Assembly: GCF_002207765.1 (NCBI RefSeq)
Contig: NZ_BDGJ01000198.1
Location: forward strand, 41,853-84,234
Length of the DNA: 42,382 nucleotides
Source: Calderihabitans maritimus
Lineage (GTDB): Bacteria; Bacillota; KKC1; Calderihabitantales; Calderihabitantaceae
Direction of reading: 5' to 3'
Shown piece by piece: positions 1-7,763 of this stretch. Made by a program: the position numbers and the translations under genes. The notes beneath the pieces are model-generated. The model did not search any database, was not told the DNA's origin, and was given only the letters and a program-made list of their open reading frames with translations. Within the stretch, counting starts at the first letter, position 1, and each line of letters opens with the position of its first letter.

Positions 1-1
1 G

Positions 2-34
2 GATTTGGATTCTCTGCTTGATAAGGCAGAATAG
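2..34 (+). CDS. possible 3' end of an upstream gene (partial)
   Basis: Read from base 2, the frame gives a ten-residue tail (DLDSLLDKAE) ending at a TAG. Its acidic, helical composition resembles a protein C-terminus. The other two forward frames give less protein-like tails. It lies 67 bases before the selD start, so it could be an upstream member of the same operon. Nothing in so short a stretch identifies a family. Confidence 0.25.
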   Translation, partial: DLDSLLDKAE

Positions 35-101
35 GTATCGACTTTTACCATTTCTTTTCGGCTGAGAAGTCTTAGCAGGTAAAGGATGGTGATTCGATTC
101 G

Positions 102-1157
102 ATGGAAACAATTAAGGAGCGGCTGTCACTAACCCAGCTTTCCTGCAGTGCTGGCTGAGCCAGTAAAGTGGGGCCAGGGGTCCTGGCCCAGGTTTTAAAG
201 AAGCTGCCCACCATGTGTAACGAAAACCTGTTGGTGGGTACGGACACTAGTGACGATGCCGGTGTCTACCGCCTCAATGATGAGATAGCCATTATTCAGA
301 CGGTGGATTTTTTTACCCCCGTTGTAGACGATCCCTACCTTTTCGGCCAGATAGCCGCCGCCAACTCCTTGAGTGACGTTTACGCCATGGGCGGACGACC
401 CCTGACGGCCATGAATGTTACCTGTTTTCCCACCAATAAGCTGGACCTGGGGGTGCTGGAAGAAATCTTGCGGGGAGGGGCGGACAAGGTGTTGGAGGCT
501 GGTGCCGTGCTGGTAGGGGGGCATACGGTGGAGGATAAGGAACCCAAATACGGCCTTTCGGTGACTGGAGTGGTAGACCCGCGGCGGGTAATAACCAACA
601 AAGGGGCGCAGCCCGGGGATAAACTGATTTTAACTAAGCCCCTGGGGACAGGGATTATTACCACTGCCCTTAAGGGAGGCATTCTTGCTCCGGAGGTACT
701 GGACCGGGCGGTAGGCTGGATGGTAATGTTGAATGATAAGGCCTCGATGGCCATGCAGGAAGTGGAGACTCATGCCTGTACCGATATCACCGGCTTTGGC
801 TTGCTAGGTCATGCCGCAGAGATGGCTTCGGCCAGCGGGGTGGGCATGCGACTGTTTGCCGGTCAGGTTCCAGTTTACCAGGAAGCTCTTGAATTGGCAG
901 AGCAGGGTATTATTCCGGGAGGGGCTTTTGCCAACCGCAATTACCTGGGAGAGCGGGTTGTCTGGGACCGGTCTGTACCCCAGTCCTTGCGGGATGTGTT
1001 TTACGACCCGCAAACATCAGGTGGTCTGTTAATTGCTGTTCCCGGGGAGATAGCGACAAAGCTGGTAGCTCTGCTCAAGGAGTACGGGATTACTGTAGCC
1101 GGGGTGATCGGCGAGATAGTGGCGGACCATCCTGGAAGTATTTATGTGGAACCGTAA
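102..1157 (+). CDS. selD: selenide, water dikinase SelD (selenoprotein, in-frame UGA)
   Basis: SelD makes selenophosphate from selenide and ATP, the selenium donor for Sec-tRNA. The family is recognised from the DTSDDAGVY region, NSLSDVYAMGG and the VGGHTVEDKEPKYG segment. A reading that stops at the TGA would leave only a fragment starting at GTG 168, without the catalytic loop. Reading TGA 156-158 as selenocysteine extends the gene to ATG 102 and restores the N-terminal motif SCSAGUASKVGPG. Sec is then residue 19 and the conserved lysine residue 22, matching the catalytic Cys/Sec and Lys of the family. The full product is 351 residues, normal for SelD. An AAAGGA lies 15 bases before ATG 102, which is a rather long spacing. 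A SECIS hairpin follows the UGA. A TusA-like gene lies 36 bases downstream, in an apparent operon. Confidence 0.93.
171..189 (+). promoter_or_regulatory. SECIS hairpin of selD
   Basis: The arms GGGCCAGG (171-178) and CCTGGCCC (182-189) pair perfectly over 8 bp, closing a GGT loop. The hairpin begins 12 bases after the in-frame UGA, and its GGTC apex starts 20 bases after it. Bacterial SECIS elements sit within about this distance inside the coding region and show a GGU apex to SelB. The same GGTC apex occurs in both fdhA hairpins of this window. Confidence 0.8.
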
Positions 1158-1193
1158 GTAAGTGGGATAAAATTTGATGGAGGAGTGAGACTG

Positions 1194-1418
1194 ATGGCTG
1201 TAGTGGATTTGGATACTTTGGGCCTTACATGTCCTTTTCCCTTGATCAAAGTGCAAAAAAAGATGGCCGAATTAAGTGCCGGCGATGTACTGCGGGTAGA
1301 GACCGATTGCATCAGCGCTACGGAAAATATTCCTAACTGGGCACAGAAAATGCAATACCCCTGTCAGGTTAAAAAAATAGGTTCCGGACGGTGGGAGATA
1401 ACCGTAACCAAGAAATGA
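1194..1418 (+). CDS. TusA/SirA-family sulfur (selenium?) carrier protein
   Basis: This 74-residue protein has the TusA fold signature: a CPFP motif with Cys13 near the N-terminus, then a helix and the AGDVLRVETD strand. TusA proteins carry sulfur as a persulfide on that cysteine. The start chosen is ATG 1194, with GGAGG about 9 bases upstream; an upstream GTG at 1185 overlaps that ribosome site and is less likely. The gene follows selD closely and ends before a strong terminator, so the pair is probably cotranscribed. The pairing suggests, without proving, a role in delivering reduced selenium or in sulfur/selenium sorting. The DsrE-like C-terminal domain of YedF is absent. Confidence 0.88.
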   Translation: MAVVDLDTLGLTCPFPLIKVQKKMAELSAGDVLRVETDCISATENIPNWAQKMQYPCQVKKIGSGRWEITVTKK

Positions 1419-1473
1419 GATGGTTATAGGTCAAGGATCTTGTGCTTAAGCACTAATTTGGCGCCATCAAGAG

Positions 1474-1499
1474 AACCGGCTTTGAGCCGGTTTTTTTTT
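1474..1499 (+). terminator. intrinsic terminator after selD-tusA
   Basis: An 8-bp stem, AACCGGCT (1474-1481) with AGCCGGTT (1485-1492), closes a three-base loop and runs into nine consecutive T (1491-1499). It separates the selenium genes from spoIIIA. Confidence 0.92.
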
Positions 1500-1679
1500 G
1501 GCATTCGGGGAAGTTCTCCATGGGGAAAGGGCTATCTAGCATTTGCCCCCTGGCGGCAAAGCTCCAGGTGGAGAAGAGAGCATGGAGGGGAAGGGTGGAC
1601 GAAAAATTTCTACCACAAGTTTTTTGCATAAAGTTGGTAATTGGACAATATTTATATTAAAGAGAAGGAGGGGACAAAT

Positions 1680-2726
1680 TTGAGGATAGTTCCGCTGGTG
1701 GGGGAGAATGACTCCGCCGGGAAAATAGCAAGTCAGGTGAAAGAAGCCTTCTCCGTTCTTTCCCCTCGTGTCCGGCAAATGGTAGAAAAGCTCCCTTCTG
1801 TCGTTTTGTCTAAAGTGGAAGAGATAAGACTTCGCCAAGATAGACCCCTGCTGCTCCAAACCTTTGAAGGAGAAATAGCCGTAGGTCCGAGCGGGATAAG
1901 TACTATGGAGGAAGCTTACCGGGCTACGGCGGACGACCTGCAGCGGACCCTCCAGGTTATTAGTCAGAGCTCTGTCTATGCTTTAGAAGAAGAGTTCCGA
2001 AACGGTTATATAACTGTTGAAGGGGGACACCGCATAGGCTTTGTGGGCAGAGCGGTGATACGGGACGGGAGGATCCATAGCCTCAAATTTATCTCCAGTA
2101 TCAATATACGGGTAGCCCGGCAAGTACGGGGATGTGCCGACCGGGTGATGAGTTACCTGATAGATATGTCGTCAAAGCGCCCGTTACATACCCTGATTAT
2201 TTCCCCGCCCCGCTGCGGAAAAACTACTCTTCTCCGGGATATTATCCGGCAGTTCAGCACCGGGGTGCCTTCCCTTTCTTTGGCCGGGGTGAATGTAGGT
2301 TTGGTAGACGAGCGTTCGGAGATAGCCGGTTGTTTTCGAGGCGTTCCGCAATTAGATGTAGGACCGAGGACAGATGTGTTAGATGCCTGTCCCAAATCGG
2401 AAGGTATGATAATGCTGGTACGTTCCATGTCGCCTCAGATAGTGGCTACCGATGAATTGGGACGGCTTGGAGAAATGGAGGCAGTAGAAGAAATGTTGAA
2501 TGCCGGTATAAGTTTAATTACTACCGTACACGGAAGGGATCATAAGAGTTTGAGCAATCGCCCGCAGTTGAAAAAATTAATGGAGCGAGGGATTTTTGAT
2601 CGGTACGTTATTCTAAGCCGGTCGCGGGGGGTGGGTACGATAGAAGCTATTATCGATGGTAACAACGGAAAACCATTGATTTCCCAGTCCTTTCTTGCCC
2701 GGCCGAGGGGTGGAGAATATGACTAA
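1680..2726 (+). CDS. spoIIIAA: stage III sporulation protein AA (SpoIIIAA ATPase)
   Basis: SpoIIIAA is the cytoplasmic ATPase of the SpoIIIA-SpoIIQ feeding channel between mother cell and forespore. It resembles type II/IV secretion ATPases. A Walker A loop (PPRCGKTT) lies near residue 177, a Walker B-like LVDERSE near 207 and VATDELG near 256. The start is set at TTG 1680 because AAGGAGGGG lies at 1665-1673, giving 348 residues; the frame stays open to 1641 but without a ribosome site there. The stop overlaps spoIIIAB by 8 bases. It is the first gene of an eight-gene operon in standard order. No convincing promoter was seen between 1500 and 1660; in Bacillus the operon is sigma-E dependent. 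Confidence 0.95.
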   Translation: MRIVPLVGENDSAGKIASQVKEAFSVLSPRVRQMVEKLPSVVLSKVEEIRLRQDRPLLLQTFEGEIAVGPSGISTMEEAYRATADDLQRTLQVISQSSVYALEEEFRNGYITVEGGHRIGFVGRAVIRDGRIHSLKFISSINIRVARQVRGCADRVMSYLIDMSSKRPLHTLIISPPRCGKTTLLRDIIRQFSTGVPSLSLAGVNVGLVDERSEIAGCFRGVPQLDVGPRTDVLDACPKSEGMIMLVRSMSPQIVATDELGRLGEMEAVEEMLNAGISLITTVHGRDHKSLSNRPQLKKLMERGIFDRYVILSRSRGVGTIEAIIDGNNGKPLISQSFLARPRGGEYD

Positions 2727-3237
2727 ATTGCTCGGTGCGGGATTGACCGTAGTGGCATGCGGGTTGATGGGGATTACTGTTTCTCGCAATTACACTCTCA
2801 GGCCAATGCAGTTGAGAGCCCTTCAATCGGCTCTTCAGATGCTGGAGACGGAGATGGTGTTTACGGCTACTCCTTTACCGGAAGCTCTGGAGCGGATTGG
2901 ACGGCATAGCAGCCTACCTTTATCATTGCTCTTTTGTGGTGCCAGCCAACACTTAAAAGGAAACGAAGGATATACGGCGGCGGAGGCCTGGGAAAAAGCT
3001 TTGGATAGTTTTGCCGAGTACACAGCCCTGACTACCGAAGATCAAGAGATTCTGCGAAGGTTTGGGCAGGGCCTGGGGAATTCCAGTACCGAAGAGCAGG
3101 TTAAAAACCTGGCGTTGGCCCGGGAACAGTTGAAACAGCAAGAGGCAAAAGCGGAAAACGTACGCCAGAGACAGGAAAAGTTGTGGCGAAATCTAGGTTT
3201 TGTGGTAGGGCTGGTCTTAGTCCTGATTTTCTATTAG
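2719..3237 (+). CDS. spoIIIAB: stage III sporulation protein AB
   Basis: This is a 172-residue membrane protein related to GspF-like platform proteins, part of the SpoIIIA channel. Hydrophobic segments flank the protein at residues 3-20 and near the C-terminus (FVVGLVLVLIFY). Between them is a helical, charged cytoplasmic region with the family pattern LRPMQLRALQSALQMLE. The start is ATG 2719 with AGGGGTGGAG upstream; upstream in-frame codons fall inside spoIIIAA. The overlap with spoIIIAA suggests translational coupling. Confidence 0.94.
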   Translation: MTKLLGAGLTVVACGLMGITVSRNYTLRPMQLRALQSALQMLETEMVFTATPLPEALERIGRHSSLPLSLLFCGASQHLKGNEGYTAAEAWEKALDSFAEYTALTTEDQEILRRFGQGLGNSSTEEQVKNLALAREQLKQQEAKAENVRQRQEKLWRNLGFVVGLVLVLIFY

Positions 3238-3255
3238 AAGAAAGGTGGTTCTCCC

Positions 3256-3453
3256 ATGGATGTCGACCTTATTTTTAAAATTGCCGGCGTAGGCATCTTA
3301 ACTGCCGTACTACACACTGTGTTAAAACAAGCTGGTAAAGAGGAACAGGCCCACCTGGCTACTCTGGCGGGAGTAGCTATCGTGTTGATGTGGGTTATTC
3401 AGATGTTAGGCAATCTTTTCGACCAGGTAAGGTCGGTTTTTCAGTTGTACTGA
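3256..3453 (+). CDS. spoIIIAC: stage III sporulation protein AC
   Basis: A 65-residue protein with two hydrophobic segments separated by a short polar stretch (QAGKEEQAH), the usual size and shape of SpoIIIAC. It belongs with SpoIIIAD in the membrane part of the mother-cell channel. The ATG start follows an AGAAAGGTGG ribosome site. It lies between spoIIIAB and spoIIIAD, as in other spore formers. Confidence 0.94.
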   Translation: MDVDLIFKIAGVGILTAVLHTVLKQAGKEEQAHLATLAGVAIVLMWVIQMLGNLFDQVRSVFQLY

Positions 3454-3465
3454 GGGGGGTAACCT

Positions 3466-3852
3466 TTGGAGATCTTGCAGATTGCCGGCTTGGGACTGGT
3501 GGCCACGATATTTGTCGTCATATTGAAACAGGAGAAACCTGAACTGGCCATGCTACTCAGTATTGTAACCGGGGTTATTATTTTCATATTGGTCCTGGGC
3601 AAGATCGCCAGCGTCTTCAATATCCTGGAGGAATTGGCCAACCGGGCCAATGTGAACCGGTTTTACCTCTCCACCCTGCTCAAAATAGTAGGGATTGCCT
3701 ATATAGCTGAATTTGGTGCCCAAGTATGCCGGGATGCTGGAGAAGGAGCGATTGCCAGCAAGGTGGAATTTGCAGCCAAGATTATTATGATGGTTATGGC
3801 GGTGCCCATTATTGCGGCTATTCTGGAAACTATTATCAGACTTCTCCCATGA
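3466..3852 (+). CDS. spoIIIAD: stage III sporulation protein AD
   Basis: A 128-residue membrane protein of the SpoIIIAC/AD family. Several hydrophobic helices and the segment YLSTLLKIVGIAYIAEFGAQ are typical of SpoIIIAD. It starts at TTG 3466 behind GAGGGGGG, and no ATG fits. Family knowledge places it in the inner-membrane part of the SpoIIIA channel. The gene ends 10 bases before spoIIIAE. Confidence 0.94.
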   Translation: MEILQIAGLGLVATIFVVILKQEKPELAMLLSIVTGVIIFILVLGKIASVFNILEELANRANVNRFYLSTLLKIVGIAYIAEFGAQVCRDAGEGAIASKVEFAAKIIMMVMAVPIIAAILETIIRLLP

Positions 3853-3862
3853 GGTGGGAATT

Positions 3863-5047
3863 TTGAAAAAAGTCATCTTGTTTTGGGTGGTCTTCTGGGC
3901 CTTTTTATTGACCTTATCCCTGCCCGCCCGGGCGCAGAGCACTCAGGCGGCTTACGGGGAACAACTGTTGAAAGAACAGATTCAGACCTTAGATCTGCAA
4001 GAGGTAGAAACTTTTATCCGGCAGATAGATGCAGAGGTTGGGGAGTATCTCCCCGAGATAAGCATTTCCAAGGTCTTGGATGACCTTCGACACGGAAAAC
4101 TGGATTTGGGTTTAGATTCTTTTTTAAAAGGGTTGATGCGGTTTCTTTTCCGGGAGCTTTTGGCCCAATCGTCTCTACTGGGTAAGCTGGTTATTTTGGC
4201 GGTACTTTGCGCAGTTTTGCAGAGTTTGCTCGTTTCCTTTGAGAAGGGAACCACAGGACAATTAGCCTACATGGTAGCGTATCTGGTCTTAATAACCATT
4301 GCCCTCAGTTCGTTCAAACTGGCCATCGATACCGGACGAGAAGCCGTCGACCGGATGGTAACCTTCGTACATGCCTTGTTACCGGTTTTGTTAACCCTTT
4401 TGGCGGCTATTGGGGGGATGACCACTGCTGCCCTTTTACATCCCTTCATACTAATTTCCATGGGTATTTTGAGTACTCTCATCAAAGGGGTTGTTTTTCC
4501 GCTTATTTATTTTGCCGCCATACTGAATTTGGTCAGTGAGATTTCTACCCGTTTTAAAGTGTCTAACTTGGCTTTGCTCTTCAGACAGATTTGCATAGGC
4601 CTTTTGGGGCTCTGCTTAACCCTCTTTATTGGTCTGCTCTCCGTTCAGGGAGTGGCCGGTTCAGTGGCAGACAGTGTCACTTTGCGCACGGCCAAGTTTA
4701 TGACCGGTACTTTTGTACCTGTGATTGGTAAATTGCTATCCGATGCTGTAGAGGCTGTGGCAGGTACTTCTTTGCTTTTGAAAAATGCAGTCGGTATTGT
4801 AGGGGCTATGACCGTCTTGATTCTCAGTCTTTTTCCCGTGCTTAAAATTTTGGCTCTAGTCATGATTTACCGGGTAGCTGCTGCTTTAGTACAGCCGTTT
4901 GGGGATGCTCAAATAGCCAATAGTCTGGAGGCTATGGCTAATAACCTGATTTTCGTTTTTGCTGCGACAGCGGCGGTAGGACTCATGTTTTTTACGGCGA
5001 TAAGTATTATTGTAGGTATGGGAAACGTGACGGTAATGCTCAGGTAG
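3863..5047 (+). CDS. spoIIIAE: stage III sporulation protein AE
   Basis: A 394-residue polytopic membrane protein. TTG 3863, preceded by GAGGTGGG, gives an N-terminal signal-like segment ending at ARAQ (about residues 1-26). After it come an extracytoplasmic helical region with EVETFIRQID and multiple membrane helices from about residue 110. This is the SpoIIIAE layout. An ATG at 3812 is open in frame but lies inside spoIIIAD and would bury the signal peptide. It is an essential channel component in Bacillus. Confidence 0.94.
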   Translation: MKKVILFWVVFWAFLLTLSLPARAQSTQAAYGEQLLKEQIQTLDLQEVETFIRQIDAEVGEYLPEISISKVLDDLRHGKLDLGLDSFLKGLMRFLFRELLAQSSLLGKLVILAVLCAVLQSLLVSFEKGTTGQLAYMVAYLVLITIALSSFKLAIDTGREAVDRMVTFVHALLPVLLTLLAAIGGMTTAALLHPFILISMGILSTLIKGVVFPLIYFAAILNLVSEISTRFKVSNLALLFRQICIGLLGLCLTLFIGLLSVQGVAGSVADSVTLRTAKFMTGTFVPVIGKLLSDAVEAVAGTSLLLKNAVGIVGAMTVLILSLFPVLKILALVMIYRVAAALVQPFGDAQIANSLEAMANNLIFVFAATAAVGLMFFTAISIIVGMGNVTVMLR

Positions 5048-5056
5048 GTGGTTGCT

Positions 5057-5704
5057 TTGGACATATTGCGGGACCTGGTAAGAAATCTGGCGGTCATCGT
5101 ATTACTGGCCGGTTTTGCCGAAATGCTTTTGCCCAATAGTGACATGAGGCGTTACGTTAAACTGGTGATGGGGCTTTTTGTTCTGATTACCGTTTTGAAT
5201 CCTGTGGTGACGCTGCTGGAGAAACAACAGCTCAACTTTGAAGTAAGCGCCTGGCAATATTCTGTGGGTAATGAAGCTTTAGATACCATTTTGCGCAAGA
5301 GCGAAGAATTAAAATCCACTAATGCACGGGAAGCATTAGAGGAATACCGTCGCCGGGTGGAGAGACAGATACAGGCTCTGGTAGAGTTGATTCCCGGAGT
5401 AGAAAAGGTAGAAGCTCGCGTGGAAGTAGAGGAAAACCGGGATTTGGTCACCTTTGGCAGCCTGCGTGCGGTCTACCTGACGGTGGAAACTCCGACTGCG
5501 GGAGGTGAAAGGGAAGTCCAAGAGTCAAAAGAATCCGGAATGGTTCGAAAAATACCTCCGGTCAAGATAGAGATAGGTAAGAAGACAAGAGATGAAAAAG
5601 AGATTTCCAGTCACCAGCGACTGGAGGCAGAAATTATCAGCACAGTTGCCAATTTTTATGGTCTTCGACCGGAACAGGTGAAAGTAACCATTAAGATTTC
5701 TTAA
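5057..5704 (+). CDS. spoIIIAF: stage III sporulation protein AF
   Basis: A 215-residue protein with two N-terminal membrane helices (about residues 9-27 and 37-55) and a soluble C-terminal domain. This matches SpoIIIAF, whose soluble part has a ring-building-like fold. TTG 5057 is preferred because AGGTGG precedes it by about 5 bases; GTG 5048, directly after the spoIIIAE stop, is the alternative. The middle of the protein is rich in charged residues and ends in a VKVTIKIS strand. Confidence 0.9.
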   Translation: MDILRDLVRNLAVIVLLAGFAEMLLPNSDMRRYVKLVMGLFVLITVLNPVVTLLEKQQLNFEVSAWQYSVGNEALDTILRKSEELKSTNAREALEEYRRRVERQIQALVELIPGVEKVEARVEVEENRDLVTFGSLRAVYLTVETPTAGGEREVQESKESGMVRKIPPVKIEIGKKTRDEKEISSHQRLEAEIISTVANFYGLRPEQVKVTIKIS

Positions 5705-5728
5705 ACGGAAAGGCGGGAGGTGGGAAAG

Positions 5729-6313
5729 GTGAAAAATCTTCCAAAGGCCCAATTGCCTGCCTTTGGAGCTCTGGCAGTTTTAGCTTTGGTAGGGCTCGTA
5801 CTGATAACTGCCGGTAACCTGACAGGAACCGAACCCAGGCCTGAACCGGCAGGGGGAAAGAGCTCCAAAGAGTCCTGGGTGGAACCCGGTATAAATCTTT
5901 TGACGGCAGCCGAAATGCGACTCGAAGAACGCTTGGAACAAATATTGTCGGAGATTGAGGGGGTGGGGAAAGTTTCAGTGACGATTCTCTTTAAAACTGG
6001 TCCTGAGTATAAGTTTGCCGTCAATGAGAACTCCATTAAACGTACCGTCCAGGAGGAAGACCAGACGGGAGGAACCAGAGTAACGACGGAGGTCAATGAA
6101 GATGGGCAGTTGGTACTGGCCCGGGCCGCAGAACTGGGTGGGGAAAAACCGGTAGTGGTTAAGGAGATAAAACCGGAGGTACAAGGAGTGTTGATAGTGG
6201 CCGAAGGTGCTGAAAATCCGTACGTCCGCGAAAAACTGAGCCGAGCGGTACAGACGATTCTAGATATTTCTCCCCACCAGGTAAGTGTTTTATCCCGAAA
6301 GAAAGGTAGGTGA
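5729..6313 (+). CDS. spoIIIAG: stage III sporulation protein AG
   Basis: A 194-residue protein with one N-terminal membrane helix (about residues 10-30), then a periplasm-facing domain that forms a large ring in the SpoIIIA channel. Family signs are RLEQILSEIEGVGKVSV and the late VQGVLIVAEGAENP segment. GTG 5729 lies about 9 bases after GGAGG; GTG 5720 is a weaker alternative overlapping that site. The stop overlaps the spoIIIAH start codon by one base. Confidence 0.93.
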   Translation: MKNLPKAQLPAFGALAVLALVGLVLITAGNLTGTEPRPEPAGGKSSKESWVEPGINLLTAAEMRLEERLEQILSEIEGVGKVSVTILFKTGPEYKFAVNENSIKRTVQEEDQTGGTRVTTEVNEDGQLVLARAAELGGEKPVVVKEIKPEVQGVLIVAEGAENPYVREKLSRAVQTILDISPHQVSVLSRKKGR

Positions 6314-6918
6314 TGGCTGTGGCCATAATTGTCACCCGGAAAAAGGTGATTGCAGCCGTTTGTTTGGGAACAGCTTTGTTGTTATTGCTGGTTATTTTTG
6401 GGAAAAATCTGCTATTTCAAGAAAAGCGACCGGAACTGTATGAAGAGACAACCGAGACCGCCCTGCGGGATAGCGGGACTGAAAGAGAACAACAAAAATT
6501 GGGAGAAGAAGATTTACAAGAGAAGCTAACCCCGGTGCCTGCGGCTAAAGAATTGGAAAGCGGATCGGGAGATGAATTTTTTGTGGAATACCGACTGGAG
6601 CGGGATCGGATCCGCAGCCAGCAGGTTCAGTTGCTTAGGGAGGTGGTAGATAATCCTAATTCCGTTGCTGAGACGCGCCAGGAAGCTCAGAACCGTATTC
6701 TGGAGATTACCCAGCGGATGGAGCAGGAGCTGCAGTTGGAAAATTTGATAGTGGCTAAAGGCTATAAAGATGCGGTGGTTTTTATCGAACCGGATTCCGT
6801 GACCGTCATAGTCCACGAAAAAAATCTTACCCAAACGGATGCGGCTAAAATAGCCGATTTAGTTTCCCGTTATACGGATCATAAATTGGAAGATATCGTG
6901 ATTATTCCCAAAGGGTAG
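6313..6918 (+). CDS. spoIIIAH: stage III sporulation protein AH
   Basis: SpoIIIAH is the mother-cell partner of forespore SpoIIQ and forms the ring crossing the intermembrane space. The 201-residue product has an N-terminal membrane helix (about residues 9-28), an acidic linker, and a YscJ/FliF-like domain near the C-terminus with the pattern VIVHEKNLTQTDAAKIADLV. ATG 6313 overlaps the spoIIIAG stop and follows AAAGGTAGG. It is the last gene of the operon and its stop runs straight into a terminator. Confidence 0.94.
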   Translation: MAVAIIVTRKKVIAAVCLGTALLLLLVIFGKNLLFQEKRPELYEETTETALRDSGTEREQQKLGEEDLQEKLTPVPAAKELESGSGDEFFVEYRLERDRIRSQQVQLLREVVDNPNSVAETRQEAQNRILEITQRMEQELQLENLIVAKGYKDAVVFIEPDSVTVIVHEKNLTQTDAAKIADLVSRYTDHKLEDIVIIPKG

Positions 6919-6948
6919 AGTGCGGCACAAACCGCACTCTAATTTTAA
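6917..6948 (+). terminator. terminator of the spoIIIA operon
   Basis: A perfect 9-bp stem, AGAGTGCGG (6917-6925) with CCGCACTCT (6932-6940), closes a six-base loop and is followed by AATTTTAAAT. The stem begins inside the spoIIIAH stop codon. Confidence 0.85.
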
Positions 6949-7115
6949 ATAAAGCTCTCTAACTGCGTGTTATCCATGATTAACCTTGAAGTTCTAAATT
7001 TTTTATATCAGGAGTTTAAAATATAAAATATTTTTATGCTAGATATAAAAGGATTTTAACTATTGAAGACATATATTATTTATCATGAGGCTGGGAGGAG
7101 ATGTTCATCAAGAAC

Positions 7116-7213
7116 GGAGGGGATGGAGCTGGTGCTCCCCACGGGCTGCAAACCCGTTGGCCTGGCCGCGAGAGCGGTTGGGGGTCGGGTTCGATTCCCA
7201 CTCCCCTCCTCCA
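7116..7213 (+). tRNA. selenocysteine-tRNA-like tRNA with GCA (Cys) anticodon
   Basis: The 98-base cloverleaf has an 8-bp acceptor stem (7116-7123 with 7202-7209), a 5-bp D stem with a four-base TGGT loop (7125-7138), and an anticodon arm 7141-7157 with loop CTGCAAA. A long variable arm follows (CCGC-GAGA-GCGG core, 7166-7177), then a T loop TTCGATT (7190-7196) and an encoded CCA. The long acceptor, compact D arm and long variable arm are the hallmarks of bacterial tRNA-Sec. The anticodon at 7148-7150, however, is GCA, not TCA, and the discriminator is T (7210), as in tRNA-Cys. The T stem closes only if C7186 is bulged. The genes with Sec here use UGA, so a normal tRNA-Sec(UCA) must exist elsewhere. 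It could be a working chimeric tRNA or a decayed selC copy; the intact acceptor, CCA and terminator favour function. Confidence 0.85.
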
Positions 7214-7215
7214 TT

Positions 7216-7248
7216 AAGCTTGTCTAAGTGCAGTAGACAAGCTTTTTT
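7216..7248 (+). terminator. terminator after the tRNA gene
   Basis: A perfect 11-bp stem, AAGCTTGTCTA (7216-7226) with TAGACAAGCTT (7234-7244), closes a seven-base loop and is followed by further T (six in a row from 7243). It starts two bases after the CCA of the tRNA, so the tRNA is a monocistronic unit. Confidence 0.92.
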
Positions 7249-7273
7249 AGTTTGGTTAGCATGAGACTTTAGT

Positions 7274-7303
7274 TTGTATTTGTTTACTAGTTTTTGGTAT
7301 AAT
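7274..7303 (+). promoter_or_regulatory. sigma-A-type promoter of the asp23-nusB operon
   Basis: TTGTAT (7274-7279) and a perfect TATAAT (7298-7303) are spaced by 18 bases. Transcription would start near 7310, just ahead of the ribosome site AGGAGG at 7323-7328. Confidence 0.75.
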
Positions 7304-7336
7304 ATATTAGCATGATAATTGTAGGAGGTGCTAGAT

Positions 7337-7744
7337 GTGGATAATAATGAGATTACTGTTAATCACCAAAAGGAGAACGATTTGGGTACCATACGCATAG
7401 CTGATGAGGTGGTAGCCATTATAGCTGGTTTGGCCGCCACCGAAGTGGAAGGAGTTGCCGGGATGAGCGGAGGGATAGCCGGCGGTATAGCGGAAATGCT
7501 GGGGCGCAAGAATCTCTCCAAAGGCGTTAAAGTAGAAGTGGGAGAGAAAGAGGCGGCGGTAGACCTTTATGTAATTATGAAGTTTGGCGTTCGCATACCG
7601 GATGTGGCTTTGAAAATCCAGGAGAGTGTAAAGAAGGCTATAGAAAACATGACTGGTCTGAAAGTGGTGGAGGTCAACGTGCACGTCCAGGGGATAGCTT
7701 TCCCCTCGGCGGAAAATAAGGAAGAGGAACACCGGGTCAGATAG
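7337..7744 (+). CDS. Asp23/Gls24 family envelope stress protein
   Basis: The 135-residue product is an Asp23 (DUF322) protein. The family pattern starts GTIRIADEVVAIIAGLAATEVEGVAGM, followed by a glycine-rich GGIAGGIAEMLG and the late LKVVEVNVHVQGI. Asp23 proteins sit at the inner face of the membrane, anchored by AmaP, whose gene follows. GTG 7337 is chosen with AGGAGG at 7323-7328; GTG 7328 overlaps that site. First gene behind the 7274-7303 promoter. Confidence 0.92.
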   Translation: MDNNEITVNHQKENDLGTIRIADEVVAIIAGLAATEVEGVAGMSGGIAGGIAEMLGRKNLSKGVKVEVGEKEAAVDLYVIMKFGVRIPDVALKIQESVKKAIENMTGLKVVEVNVHVQGIAFPSAENKEEEHRVR

Positions 7745-7763
7745 GAGTTGAAAGGAGACACCC

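Noticed and set aside
1442-1453. 12-base palindrome GTGCTTAAGCAC
   Set aside because: Perfect but isolated; no second copy, no T run and no regulator known for it. It may only be part of the terminator approach.
1600-1660. Possible sigma-E promoter for spoIIIAA
   Set aside because: Only loose resemblance (GCATAAA and CAATATTT); too weak to list.
7116-7213. Ordinary tRNA-Cys
   Set aside because: The anticodon fits, but the 8-bp acceptor, four-base D loop and long variable arm do not occur in normal tRNA-Cys.
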